A stretch of 40,636 nt of DNA from Bacteroidales bacterium (GCA_016783865.1 JADHVS010000014.1:1-40636), one strand, 5' to 3'; shown: positions 1 through 9,683, counted from the first letter of the stretch. Notes: a model not told the origin generated them from the letters alone. Numbers and translations are program-made.

Positions 1-1
1 T

Positions 2-1753
2 GGCGAAGGCTGCATCGATACGGATCCAATGTTCATCAATCCTGCGGGAGGGAATTTTGCACTGAGCTGGACCAGTTATCCCACCATTGATGCATCAAAA
101 TCACCCTGTATCGATACAGGGGATCCACAATTTATTTTTATTGATCCGGACGGCACCCGGAGTGACATGGGATACCAGCACTTCCCGCAAAATGTTGATT
201 TTCATTTGATAGATCTTTCGGCCCCTTCTATTGTCTCATCCGATTCGACCATATATATTTCCTTTACCATCGAGAATCCCGGACTGAGTTCCGGACACCC
301 GGATACAACAGTGGTTTATCTCTCCGACGATTCTATGCTCAGCGGGGATGACAGCCTCCTGGGTGTTTTTGTGGCGGGATATATCCCTGCTGCAGGAGAT
401 ACTGTTGTTCAGGATACGTTAACTGTGGCAACTGATATCCAGGAAGGGGAGTATTATCTCATTGCAGCTGCCGATATTTATAACAGGGTAACTGAGAACG
501 ATGAAACCAATAATATGGATTCCGTTATAATAGAGATCCGGCATTCCCCAAAGATTACTGATCATCCGGATCCGCTGGTGGTATGCCAGGGGGATTCCAT
601 CGGATTCAATGTAGCTGCTACCGGCTCAGGACCATTGCTTTACCAGTGGAGAAAAGACGGCATTGAACTGGCCGATTCGACCTTTCCTTATCTGCGTATC
701 GGGATGGCTGCCCTGTCAGATACAGGTGAATATGACTGTATTGTTACTAATGCAGTGGGAACCCTGATCAGTACAAAGGCAGGATTAACGGTTAACATGC
801 CTGCCATGATCGCTTCAGAATTTGCCGATACCGGATTGTGTGTGCATGACTCCATCTCAGTTGTGATTGAAGCAGGCGGGACCCTTCCCTTATCCTATAA
901 GTGGTTCCTTGATAATCAGGAGTTATCCGGAGTGACTGATACAATTATCAGTTTGGAAGATGTAAGCGTCGATGTATCAGGAATATATAGATGCGTGGTT
1001 ACCAATGTATGTGCCATGGCTGCAGACAGCTTCATGCTCACAGTGAATCCGCTGCCGGTTCCTGAGTTGGGCAGGGACACCAGTATTTGTGATGGATCGG
1101 GTATTGAACTGGATCCGGGTGCATTTGAAATCTATGACTGGACCCCGGTTAATGCAGGCAGGATCTATCCTGTTTCGGATTCCGGAAATTATTCGGTTCA
1201 GGTTACTGATGCAAACGGTTGTGTGAGTGCAGATACCATTAAGATTGGAGTGAATCCATTGCCTGAGTTTACCCTTGGTCCCGACTCTGTCATTTACAAA
1301 GATGAAACCATCCTTATCGGACCGGATGATGTCTTCACTGTATACCTTTGGAGTGATGCAAGTACAGAGAACTCCTTGCTTGTGGATGGGTCATTGCTGA
1401 CAGAAGGCACCTACAAGTACTGGCTGGATGTCACAGATGACAACGGCTGTATGGCTTCAGATACAGTATCGGTGACCATCCTTACCTGGCCGGTTTCCAT
1501 CGAATGGCAGGAATCAACGGGGATGAAGATCTATCCCAATCCGGCGACCGGTTATGTAACCGTTACCATTCCTAATCCTTCAGGTTATAAGTACAGGCTT
1601 TATGTGATTGGATTAACAGGTAAGGTATACAGGATCGTTGAAGATATCAAAACCTCAACATACGTTTTGAACACTCAGGATCTGCAAAAAGGATTATATC
1701 TCATTGAAATTCAAGGACTAAAAAACTACAGGGGCAGATTGGTCGTGCAATAA
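2..1753 (+). CDS. Large secreted adhesin-like protein with T9SS sorting domain (5' truncated by window edge)
   Basis: The frame is open from base 2, so the gene begins outside the window. The visible N-terminal part (GEGCIDTDPMF... PCIDTGDP) resembles the end of a right-handed beta-helix region. It is followed by a CARDB-like beta-sandwich (roughly residues 60-165 counted from the ATG at 29), two Ig-like domains (about 175-255 and 260-340, each with spaced Cys and a YxCxVTN motif), and two PKD/SprB-like segments (about 345-485, with NGC and DTI motifs). The last 80 residues carry the T9SS type A sorting signal, starting MKIYPNPATG. The protein is therefore expected to cross the outer membrane by T9SS and to be released or anchored at the surface. 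The binding partner cannot be read from the sequence; adhesion or glycan binding is an inference from the domain types. Confidence 0.85.
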   Translation, partial: GEGCIDTDPMFINPAGGNFALSWTSYPTIDASKSPCIDTGDPQFIFIDPDGTRSDMGYQHFPQNVDFHLIDLSAPSIVSSDSTIYISFTIENPGLSSGHPDTTVVYLSDDSMLSGDDSLLGVFVAGYIPAAGDTVVQDTLTVATDIQEGEYYLIAAADIYNRVTENDETNNMDSVIIEIRHSPKITDHPDPLVVCQGDSIGFNVAATGSGPLLYQWRKDGIELADSTFPYLRIGMAALSDTGEYDCIVTNAVGTLISTKAGLTVNMPAMIASEFADTGLCVHDSISVVIEAGGTLPLSYKWFLDNQELSGVTDTIISLEDVSVDVSGIYRCVVTNVCAMAADSFMLTVNPLPVPELGRDTSICDGSGIELDPGAFEIYDWTPVNAGRIYPVSDSGNYSVQVTDANGCVSADTIKIGVNPLPEFTLGPDSVIYKDETILIGPDDVFTVYLWSDASTENSLLVDGSLLTEGTYKYWLDVTDDNGCMASDTVSVTILTWPVSIEWQESTGMKIYPNPATGYVTVTIPNPSGYKYRLYVIGLTGKVYRIVEDIKTSTYVLNTQDLQKGLYLIEIQGLKNYRGRLVVQ

Positions 1754-1968
1754 TCCTCACACACCCGGTTCCCATCTCCTGAAATACAAAAAGAGGTTTT
1801 CTCAAGAGTGTTAAATGTATGCCGTAATGTCATCTCGTCCCGGTAAAGCAGATTCATACCATTTGCCAACCGGATCTGGCCGTATTCGGGTTCCTGAGTG
1901 CAGTTTGTGCAGGTCAATGCCATGCACAAAAGGAGAATAAAGATTTTGGGTAATTTCAGGTTAATCAT
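1726..1968 (-). CDS. Small putative lipoprotein, 80 aa, unknown function
   Basis: The reading frame starts at an ATG and encodes a short basic N-terminus, a hydrophobic stretch (IFILLLCMALTC) and a Cys at about residue 23, followed by an acidic mature part, which looks like a lipoprotein export signal. The mature part of about 57 residues contains three further Cys and matches no family I recognise. It is divergent from the ADP-ribosylglycohydrolase gene at 2020, and its 3' end overlaps the convergent adhesin gene by 28 bases. The export signal and the otherwise empty intergenic space favour a real gene. The short length and the overlap mean it could also be a remnant or a chance frame. Confidence 0.45.
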   Translation of the reverse strand: MINLKLPKIFILLLCMALTCTNCTQEPEYGQIRLANGMNLLYRDEMTLRHTFNTLEKTSFCISGDGNRVCEDYCTTNLPL

Positions 1969-2019
1969 AATTTTGCTGATAGTAGGTTAGATGACCTGTT
2001 CAAATTAAAGATTTTCATT

Positions 2020-3165
2020 TTGAGATCATTTTTCATCATAATCTTGTTTTCAGCCTCATTGGTTTTTGGTCAGGGAACTGATGTATCGATTAATGACAAG
2101 ATTGAAGGATTATTGATTGGATCGGCTATTGGTGATGCAGCAGGTGGTCCGCTGGAGTTTGTATCGCCTCCCGAAAGAAGTTACTGGACAACCACAACGG
2201 AGAAACTAACGAAAGAAGGTATTGAGGAATTAGCCGGGCTTTTTAAATTAAGGCCCTATCCAAAAGATGCTAAACCATTTGCCCAATGGGAACCTTTCGG
2301 ACCGGCAGGAACAATAACCGACGATACCCGTTTTAAGATGATCTTTTTTAATACCCTGAAGAATTATGACGGTGAATTAACCATGCATAATTTCGCCCAA
2401 TCGGTACTGGATTTCAGGAAGGAACTCCCGGAAAAATACAGGGATAACTACGATGAATGGATCCCGGAGATTGCCTATGCAACGAAATGGGCACTAGGTG
2501 TAAGGGAGGATGCTTATCCGGTAGAGAGGATATGGGGCGGGATCCCGACCATGGAAGGACAGATGCCTTTTTTGCCTGTTGCCGCCTTAAATCCATTCGA
2601 TCCGGAATGGTGTTATAAGAAGACCTATGAACTGGGTTATTTTGATATCGGGATTGCCAAGGACATTAATTCTGCACTTGTGGCAGGATTGGCAAGAGCC
2701 TTGCAACCGGATGGATCATGGCAAAATATTGAGGAAGCGATGAGGAAAATTGATCCCTATTCCTATAATGAGACCCTCTATGTTGAGAGGGAACTCACAA
2801 AATGGCTTGACCGTTCCCATGAGTTTGCAGGGCGTGCAGATGGTTGTGTCTCACGCTTATTTACAATACTTGAAAACGAATTGCAGACCGTTTACTGGTG
2901 GGAGGTCTGGGTCCCTGTCGTAGTGGTTTTTGCAGTGTCTGAAATGTGTGATTATCATCCGCTGGCCTCCATGCAGGTCATCCTGGAGTTCGGGCACGAT
3001 ACTGATTCCTATGCCCAGGTGATGGGGGCCATTATGGGAGCCCTTCATGGGAAGGATGTTTTTCCCGGATCAATGAGGGAAACAGTGAACACGGAAATGA
3101 AAAGACAGTTTAACCAGGATGTGAACGATTGGATGGATCTGGTTTCAACGTATCAATGCCACTGA
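2020..3165 (+). CDS. Exported ADP-ribosylglycohydrolase family protein
   Basis: The 381-residue protein has the hallmarks of the ADP-ribosylglycohydrolase (DraG/ARH, PF03747) family: GSAIGDAAGGP at 34-44, the metal-binding TDDTR at 100-104, and GHDTDS at 325-330 followed by an Ala/Gly-rich helix. Family members cleave ADP-ribose from proteins or small molecules using two Mg ions. The start is TTG at 2020; it is the only start that includes the hydrophobic signal peptide (residues 1-17, FFIIILFSASLVFGQ), so the enzyme is predicted to be periplasmic or surface-exposed, unlike cytosolic DraG. The segment after the first motif (residues 50-95) is longer than in minimal family members. Its 3' end overlaps the convergent gene at 3153 by 13 bases. 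The substrate is unknown; a role in nucleoside or glycan salvage is only a guess. Confidence 0.85.
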   Translation: MRSFFIIILFSASLVFGQGTDVSINDKIEGLLIGSAIGDAAGGPLEFVSPPERSYWTTTTEKLTKEGIEELAGLFKLRPYPKDAKPFAQWEPFGPAGTITDDTRFKMIFFNTLKNYDGELTMHNFAQSVLDFRKELPEKYRDNYDEWIPEIAYATKWALGVREDAYPVERIWGGIPTMEGQMPFLPVAALNPFDPEWCYKKTYELGYFDIGIAKDINSALVAGLARALQPDGSWQNIEEAMRKIDPYSYNETLYVERELTKWLDRSHEFAGRADGCVSRLFTILENELQTVYWWEVWVPVVVVFAVSEMCDYHPLASMQVILEFGHDTDSYAQVMGAIMGALHGKDVFPGSMRETVNTEMKRQFNQDVNDWMDLVSTYQCH

Positions 3166-6100
3166 TCCTGAAATAATACAGGCCATGTTTCGGTGTGCTC
3201 CTCCCCGGTTATTTTAAGAAATACAAGTCCGCTTTTGCCTACCCATTTTGTCATATCTATTTCATATAACCCGGGGTTGCTGTCCCGCTGTTCAGAATGA
3301 TACAGTATTCTTCCCTGCAGGTCAATTAATTCCAAAAATAAAATATGTTCATTTCCCGCAGAAGAAATAAACAATTTGCCTGAAGCAGGATTTGGAAAAA
3401 CCCCGAATACCTGATTTTGGGTAATAGTTGTTTCACCAGTCCCTAATACAGTAACCACAATGATATCGGGTAAACTGTTCTGATAACCGTCATTGACGGT
3501 AAGTTCAATAATATATGTTCCTTCTGCATCAATTTGGAGGGCCGCTATTCCCGATTGTTCACCACCTGTTAAAATGCTGTCGCTTCCGGGAGGAACAGAT
3601 AACAATACCCATTCGAAAGTTATTATATCACCATCGGGATCATAACTTTCCGAACCATCTAACCGCAGGTACGTTTCTTCAGGATACAGGCTTGTATCAT
3701 TGCCAGCAACAGCTACCGGGGGCCATGATACCCTAACAAGAATCTCATCAGGCCTGCTGTTAAATTTGCCATCATTAACGATAAGGCTAAGTTTATATGT
3801 TCCTGGTGCATCAGGAGATATCTCTATCGAACTGCTCGTTGAATCTGTTAGTTCAAATAAACTGAAAACAGGTTTTTTATCTATCCGCCATAAACAGGTA
3901 AGCGTATCTGAACTGTTCGGTGAACTTAATCTGGCAGAAAGCCTGGCTGTACCGCCTATGGGTATCACAGTATCATTTCCTGCCACAGCCAGCGGGGCAA
4001 TATATTCTGACAGGTATTTCAGCTTGAAGGCCAATCCTTTAGAGAATGCGGGGTGCTCTAATGAATTGGACGAGAAAAAGGGCGCTATACTATCGTATTT
4101 TATAATCTCGCCTGACACCGGGAGGTACCAGGTCAGGTCGTAATTGGCCAGCGGAAGGTCAGGGATTGTTATCTTTGTCTGGCTAATATTCGTTTCATTA
4201 TCAGGATCATAAATATATCCGTAATAGTTTTTGCCAGTGGATAATCCATACGATTTGAGTTCTTTTGTTGGATGGGAGAGGGTCACATCATAATCCTGCA
4301 GATCCTCTTCCCTGGAAAAATCTTCATCGGCCAGGTATTCTGCCGGCATGGTGAAGAGTCCGGCCCAGGATGACTGAAGATAGTGGTCCCAGATCCACAT
4401 GTACCTGGGGACCTGCGTCATGATCCCGTTCCAGATAGCATGGCGTTGCATATCAAACGGAACATCGGCGCCATCCCTTGTTCCATATTCGCCATTGACC
4501 ACAGAACTATTCAGCAGTTCATCCCGGAACCGGTAATCCAGGCCTGCCTGCGTTTCAAGCAGGTAGGGTTCACTGTAATAGAGATGATACTGGAGGTTAT
4601 CCAATGTGGCGACCGTATCAAGCAATGGTAACTGATCATCAGCTGCACTTGTCGTTTGCAGGTGGCCGTAGGGATCGATTGACTTCATATAGCGGCTCAT
4701 TTCAGAATGCCATTGGAGTACTCCCGGGAACCATGCAGCGGTCTGACTGTTATGTATTCCGGTAAACTGAACCTCATTAAAGAATTCCCAGGCAAAGAGG
4801 TTTTTTGACCAGGCCCAACGGGCAACAATATATCTCAGAAGTTTTTTAGTCTGAGCCTTACATTCACTATTATAGAAATACTTTTCTGCACGGTCCACGA
4901 ATCCGCCATTGGCACTGTTATAGGGATTGGTGGCCCACATAGGGTTAACATTCTCCGAGAACGGTCCGTGCTGGAAAATCGCCAGTTGCATGTATATGTC
5001 TTTAGCTTCACAGAGCTCAAGCAGGGAATCGCTCATAGCTGCTGCCTCCTGGCTATAAATTCCAAGACCATCATAAGGATGATAAAAGTCTTCGTCCCAC
5101 TCCAGCGCCTGACGGGCAAATGGGGTATGCCAGTAACGAAATACATTGGCCTGTCCCTGGGAAAGGTTATTAATGATCTGTGTATAGTCTTCAATACTGT
5201 TCCAGGCGGCATTGATCCCCAGCGGATAAAAAGGCTCGCCGGTAGAATGTCTGAAATACTGTTTGTTAATGGAATCTGGACGGATCACTCCTTTAGTGGC
5301 CCCGGGGCTTACATTAAAATGGTAAGCATTTGTCTCTTCAAAAACATCATTATCCAGGATCTTAAGTTTCAATGCATGATCACCATCCTGTTCAGAAATG
5401 AATCTTAGCATCCATACCTGGAATTCAGGTTCTGTAGTCCATTGTCCATTTCTATATTTCGTTCCGATATAGTAGAAGCATGGTATTTGTGCCGTATCTC
5501 CGTCAGGGTACGTGATTACAGCATCAATTTTTACCTCATCCGGATCATACACGTTGTCATAGATTCTATTTACATGGAAGATGATTTCAATTTTCTTATT
5601 GGTTTCGGGTGCAAGGGTTAAAATTCTGGGGGCACTCAGTTTTCCGTCAGCAGGAAAAACAAATACGTATTGTGACAAAGTTGCGGTCTTTCCATCATTA
5701 TCCGTAATTGTCAGTGTTGGACTAAAAACACTGTCATGGGTAAATGTATGGATTACGATTTCCCCCGAATCCGTTGTCCCGTCATCAAAATTCCAATGGT
5801 AGCCAACAATTTCACCATCATAGTCATATGATCCGGAAGCATCAAATGTGATCGGGTCCCCGGTGGTTACTTTTTCACCTGATATACTGAAAAGGATGTG
5901 CGGGGAACCGTCGCCTGCCTCAGGATTGCTGAGTTTTACATCATCGAACCAGACATCAGCCTCTGCATCGTTATCCACGCAGGCAGCCAGCTGAAGCAGG
6001 GTAAATTCTCCATGCATGGCATTGGTCATGTCCATGGTACACTCCACCCAGGTATCCGGTTCGGGTTGGAATTGCCAGGTGGGGGCCCAGTTCTCAATCA

Positions 6101-6437
6101 GGAACTGGCTGCCGATATAGAATTTGGCAAAGATCCTCCCCTGGGTGCTTGTTCTGAGTTTAAAGGTCAGTGTATTGTTGTAACGAACTTTAATAGTATC
6201 CGGGAATTGCAATGAGACAAAGTGCCAGTTTCCCGAAATCTTATTATAATAACCCACTTTGTCGCTTTTATTAATGCCTGTGGTATCGGGATTATCAACT
6301 ATTGAAGTTGAACCTTCTGCATAGAAACCAGGACTGGTTTCAGGAGTTTCAAAATCAGCCAGCATCTGGGCATTCACACCTGTTTCTGCAATCACCAGGA
6401 GGGTTATCCAGGCTATTTTTTTTATATACAATCTCAT
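3153..6437 (-). CDS. Multidomain secreted putative glycoside hydrolase (PKD, DUF5060-like, GH-A-type barrel, T9SS)
   Basis: This 1094-residue protein has a signal peptide (1-23), a galactose-binding-like module (about 24-172), a PKD domain (about 178-262), a DUF5060-like beta domain (about 266-385) ending in the linker into YFRHSTGEPFYPLGIN, and a TIM barrel (about 390-760). Two further PKD/Ig-like domains each start near AVAGNDT, and a T9SS sorting domain closes the protein (about 1012-1094, FGVFPNPASG). In the barrel, E555 in EFFNE fits the acid/base and E650 in VVNGEYG the nucleophile of a retaining clan GH-A enzyme. It is the last gene of the minus-strand xylan cluster, 64 bases after the GH30 gene, so a hemicellulose substrate is likely. 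I cannot place it in a numbered GH family; GH5-like or an unassigned family are both possible. Confidence 0.8.
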   Translation of the reverse strand: MRLYIKKIAWITLLVIAETGVNAQMLADFETPETSPGFYAEGSTSIVDNPDTTGINKSDKVGYYNKISGNWHFVSLQFPDTIKVRYNNTLTFKLRTSTQGRIFAKFYIGSQFLIENWAPTWQFQPEPDTWVECTMDMTNAMHGEFTLLQLAACVDNDAEADVWFDDVKLSNPEAGDGSPHILFSISGEKVTTGDPITFDASGSYDYDGEIVGYHWNFDDGTTDSGEIVIHTFTHDSVFSPTLTITDNDGKTATLSQYVFVFPADGKLSAPRILTLAPETNKKIEIIFHVNRIYDNVYDPDEVKIDAVITYPDGDTAQIPCFYYIGTKYRNGQWTTEPEFQVWMLRFISEQDGDHALKLKILDNDVFEETNAYHFNVSPGATKGVIRPDSINKQYFRHSTGEPFYPLGINAAWNSIEDYTQIINNLSQGQANVFRYWHTPFARQALEWDEDFYHPYDGLGIYSQEAAAMSDSLLELCEAKDIYMQLAIFQHGPFSENVNPMWATNPYNSANGGFVDRAEKYFYNSECKAQTKKLLRYIVARWAWSKNLFAWEFFNEVQFTGIHNSQTAAWFPGVLQWHSEMSRYMKSIDPYGHLQTTSAADDQLPLLDTVATLDNLQYHLYYSEPYLLETQAGLDYRFRDELLNSSVVNGEYGTRDGADVPFDMQRHAIWNGIMTQVPRYMWIWDHYLQSSWAGLFTMPAEYLADEDFSREEDLQDYDVTLSHPTKELKSYGLSTGKNYYGYIYDPDNETNISQTKITIPDLPLANYDLTWYLPVSGEIIKYDSIAPFFSSNSLEHPAFSKGLAFKLKYLSEYIAPLAVAGNDTVIPIGGTARLSARLSSPNSSDTLTCLWRIDKKPVFSLFELTDSTSSSIEISPDAPGTYKLSLIVNDGKFNSRPDEILVRVSWPPVAVAGNDTSLYPEETYLRLDGSESYDPDGDIITFEWVLLSVPPGSDSILTGGEQSGIAALQIDAEGTYIIELTVNDGYQNSLPDIIVVTVLGTGETTITQNQVFGVFPNPASGKLFISSAGNEHILFLELIDLQGRILYHSEQRDSNPGLYEIDMTKWVGKSGLVFLKITGEEHTETWPVLFQDQWH

Positions 6438-6501
6438 TGAAATATTAATCCATTTAAAATTGGACGGCTATTCTGATAATAACTGTTGCCAAAATCCCGT
6501 A

Positions 6502-8793
6502 CTATTTGTTTAATATCAATCGGATGGTCCGGTCATATTCACCTGAAAGTAAACGGCAGAAGTAGATCCCACTTTCCAGATTCCGGCCATCCAAAGGTAC
6601 TTCGTATTTGCCTGGCTGCTGAACACTATTCAACAAAGTGCTCACCTTTCGTCCGGTAATATCCAAAAGTTCAAGGGTAACATGACCGGTTTTATCGAGA
6701 CTAAATTCAATCTCAGTAATACCTGTAAAGGGATTTGGATAACTCCCGATCAGCCTTGTCCCATCAATATTGATTTCCGGAAGATTAATGCCGGTTGAAC
6801 CTCCTTCGCAGTTTTCGGACAGGCCTCCCGTTCCGGAGGGAGAGGTACCGGTGTTGGACAGGAACAGCTTGTCGAGAGCAGCCCCATCCTCCCTGTAGGC
6901 AATGGCCAGGGTATGCAGTCCTGAACCCAGGTTGTACGACACCACCTGGCTACCCATATCTGAATTGTGCACTTCATCCCATCCCCAGGTCAAACCACCG
7001 CTTATACTGTTCCACTTTACCCATGTACCCTCATCCATTTTAATCCAGAAAGAATCGTCATCAGCGGATGGAACCCTTATTCTTCCCCACAGGATATAAT
7101 TACCTGCCTCTGTGATATTGAAGATCAGAATAATATGGTCATCTTCACTCTCTGAAGCATTGTCAACGCTGTTGTTCCCGGATTGGATGATCACAAATTC
7201 CTCATTGGAAGCATTGTTGTCTGATAAGATATTCCAGTTTGAACCGACCGTTCCACATTCCGCTTCAAGCCAGATAAGAGCTTCATTGGTACCCCCTCCC
7301 AGGCCGATGACGATATTCACTTCCTCTGTGTCAGTTGCCCCGTCATTATCGGTTACGGTAAGTGTGATGGTATGGGTCCCGGTGGCAAGGTCAATGGTTG
7401 GTTTTTCACCGGATGCGATCTGGTAGCCGTCTTCTGCCCATGTATAACCGGTGATCATTCCATCCGGATCAGTGCTGGCCGAGCCATCGAGCATAATGGT
7501 TTCACTTCCGTTGTTGTCTTCATCGGTAAATTCTTCGTAAGATCCTGCATCTGCTTGAGGGAAATCGTTGGAAGCACTTCCACCATGGCCTGCAAACGAT
7601 GTAAGTGTGGTTACACTTTGTGCATCGAATGTGGCAGAAAAAGAATTTCCGGATACATTAATTGTTCCGTCATTTAATATATTTTTGTTACCGGATGTAG
7701 TAAATTTTGCAAAACTGCTCACAGAACCGTTCTGCAGGATCATTTCAAGATCAACGGTAACCGGATTACGGTTTACAATAACGATCACTACGTTTGTATC
7801 GTTTTTATAAGCGGTCACATCAACATTCATGACCGGGCTGGCTGTTGCATCTACCCTGATAGATCCGGGCCGCACAAACTTTGCGAACTGGGACATCACA
7901 TACCCCCTTTTTGAGATGTTGCCACTTTCATCAATCAAGCCGTAGAACCTCCTGATATACCACCATATATAGGCATTATAATTGGCATTCATACAATCGT
8001 GAATTTCTTTTCCTGTTGCCAGGGCGCCGGCCCAGTCTGTCGTTGTTTCCAGGTGTTCGGTCATCCATACTTCCTTGCCTTTATCACGGGCAAGAGGGTA
8101 ATCTGACAGTCCCCCTCCGTAAATATGTCCGCCGATGATGTCAACAAATGGTTCAGCGGATGTATTGTTGAGAATGGGATCTGTCTTACTCTTGTTAAAA
8201 TTATAGGATTCTGCCACGATCAGCCTGAGCGAATCGAATGCCTCACCCTGACCGATCAGGAAGTTGATCATTTCCGTGGGTGTCCAGTCGCAGGACTCGT
8301 AATCTACCTGGATATCCGGTTCATTCTGGACAGATATGGCGTATAAGGGGACCCCGCCGGATGCCATGTGATCCGCAAAACTGATTAAATGATCCGCATA
8401 ATTGCTATAGTAGGAAGGATCAAGGCTGCCTCCGATAATATTATTGTTTGTTTTCATCGATGGAGGAGGTGTCCATGGTGATGCCATGACAATGGCGCCA
8501 TGGGATTTTGCCCTGAGTGCCCCGGGAACTTCCAGGTTAAATGCGCCGGTATTCCAGGGAACCCTGACACGCAGTATGCTCAGGCCAATCTGACCCGGAT
8601 CGTTGCCAAAAGCCTTATCCACCTGATCCGGGGTCAGGTCATCTATCCAGCCGGGCATATTCATCCCTCCGAAGCCGCTGATGACCTGTTTCTCTCCCGA
8701 CAGGTCAATCGTAGCGGTTTGAGCTTCAGCAATTCCTGATAAAAACAGCAGAATAAAGCTGGATAATGCTATTCTTAAGGCAAGGCTTTTCAT
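6502..8793 (-). CDS. GH30 subfamily 8-like glucuronoxylanase with PKD, carbohydrate-binding-like and T9SS domains
   Basis: I start the gene at the ATG at 8793, which gives a clean signal peptide (MKSLALRIALSSFILLFLSGIAEA in two parts); an in-frame ATG at 8847 would add 18 residues before it. The GH30 barrel and side beta-domain cover about 25-400. Acid/base E158 lies in SVQNEPD and nucleophile E246 in WMTEH. WWYIRRFYG at 277-285 contains the Arg (R282) and Tyr (Y284) that in GH30_8 enzymes bind the (methyl)glucuronic acid side chain, so cleavage of glucuronoxylan at GlcA-substituted positions is predicted. A PKD domain (about 415-495), a CBM6/CBM35-like beta-sandwich beginning LEAECGTVGSNW (about 500-650) and a T9SS sorting domain (SYPNPFTG) follow. 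The enzyme should be extracellular. It lies in the xylan gene cluster, downstream of the methyltransferase gene. Confidence 0.92.
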   Translation of the reverse strand: MKSLALRIALSSFILLFLSGIAEAQTATIDLSGEKQVISGFGGMNMPGWIDDLTPDQVDKAFGNDPGQIGLSILRVRVPWNTGAFNLEVPGALRAKSHGAIVMASPWTPPPSMKTNNNIIGGSLDPSYYSNYADHLISFADHMASGGVPLYAISVQNEPDIQVDYESCDWTPTEMINFLIGQGEAFDSLRLIVAESYNFNKSKTDPILNNTSAEPFVDIIGGHIYGGGLSDYPLARDKGKEVWMTEHLETTTDWAGALATGKEIHDCMNANYNAYIWWYIRRFYGLIDESGNISKRGYVMSQFAKFVRPGSIRVDATASPVMNVDVTAYKNDTNVVIVIVNRNPVTVDLEMILQNGSVSSFAKFTTSGNKNILNDGTINVSGNSFSATFDAQSVTTLTSFAGHGGSASNDFPQADAGSYEEFTDEDNNGSETIMLDGSASTDPDGMITGYTWAEDGYQIASGEKPTIDLATGTHTITLTVTDNDGATDTEEVNIVIGLGGGTNEALIWLEAECGTVGSNWNILSDNNASNEEFVIIQSGNNSVDNASESEDDHIILIFNITEAGNYILWGRIRVPSADDDSFWIKMDEGTWVKWNSISGGLTWGWDEVHNSDMGSQVVSYNLGSGLHTLAIAYREDGAALDKLFLSNTGTSPSGTGGLSENCEGGSTGINLPEINIDGTRLIGSYPNPFTGITEIEFSLDKTGHVTLELLDITGRKVSTLLNSVQQPGKYEVPLDGRNLESGIYFCRLLSGEYDRTIRLILNK

Positions 8794-8876
8794 GTGATAG
8801 AGATTTATTGGATTATATGGCAGATAGTTCTTATAATCAGATCCCACTACAGATTATGGATTTATATATAGTACTA

Positions 8877-9683
8877 TTATAAAATCTTATTCTCAATTTT
8901 AATTTTAAAAATCTTGTCAGGGATTATGGGTAATTCCATGAAAGTTGTCGGGAACTCACTTCTGATAAAAACGGCGCAGAGTGTATTTGATACATGGTAA
9001 AGGTATTTTCTGTATTCTGAAGGAGTTCCGTCGAGTATAGCAGCTAATATTTCGGGCCTGATCTTTTCAGGTGTGTAGGCATAATCATGCCAGACGATTA
9101 TGGAGCTTTCATGAACCAGGTGTTCAAATATTTTTTCAGTATCACTTTTAACAGTGGTGTAATGATGATCCCCGTCAACAAAGATCAGGTCGAATTTCTT
9201 GTTGAGGCCGTTAAAATCAAATGTGAGGGAATTTCCGGTTAAATGGTTGATATTTTCTTTGCCTTTTGAGAAAAATCCGTGCATATCAGCATATCTTTCA
9301 CTTAGTCCCAGCGATAACAATTCCGGTTTTGAAAGATTCAGGGTATAACATTCTTCTGAATTTTCGGCGACATTGATCACACTTTCCCCTCTCCATGTTC
9401 CAATTTCAAAATACCTGCATTTATCAAATCTTTTGCTAAGAGATTTTAATAAGGCAATATCAGTAGGCAGGGAGCTGCCATCCAGAAAAGCAAAACATTC
9501 CAGGGTCTCTGAGAAGTCCGGACAGACCAGGTTGATATCCACCAGGGGTAAGCCATTCTTTAAATTATATTTTTTAATGACGTGCTTGTTCCAAACAGAA
9601 TCATCGGAGAGAACATTATTTAAAAGCCATGGATTTTTTAATATTTCAAATATGGCCCTTATTATTTTTTTGAACTTTTTCAT
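8877..9683 (-). CDS. Class I SAM-dependent methyltransferase (Methyltransf_24-like)
   Basis: The 268-residue cytosolic protein carries the SAM-binding motif I YFEIGTWRGES (91-101), the acidic motif DLIFVDGDHHY (165-175) and WHDY (198-201). This arrangement is typical of Methyltransf_24/TylF-like O-methyltransferases, in which the DGDHHY and HD residues often bind a metal. The N-terminal 50 residues are basic and have no recognised domain. The substrate is unknown. The gene is 29 bases after the UroD-like pseudogene and 83 bases before the GH30 start, and is co-oriented with both, so it is probably transcribed with the xylan cluster. By eye its DNA is more A+T-rich and its product more lysine-rich than the neighbouring hydrolases, which may reflect separate acquisition. 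Methylation of a surface glycan is one possibility. Confidence 0.75.
   Translation of the reverse strand: MKKFKKIIRAIFEILKNPWLLNNVLSDDSVWNKHVIKKYNLKNGLPLVDINLVCPDFSETLECFAFLDGSSLPTDIALLKSLSKRFDKCRYFEIGTWRGESVINVAENSEECYTLNLSKPELLSLGLSERYADMHGFFSKGKENINHLTGNSLTFDFNGLNKKFDLIFVDGDHHYTTVKSDTEKIFEHLVHESSIIVWHDYAYTPEKIRPEILAAILDGTPSEYRKYLYHVSNTLCAVFIRSEFPTTFMELPIIPDKIFKIKIENKIL

Noticed and set aside
3700..4143. 147-codon open frame antisense to the DUF5060-type hydrolase
   Set aside because: It lies wholly inside a well-supported gene and shows no recognisable motif.
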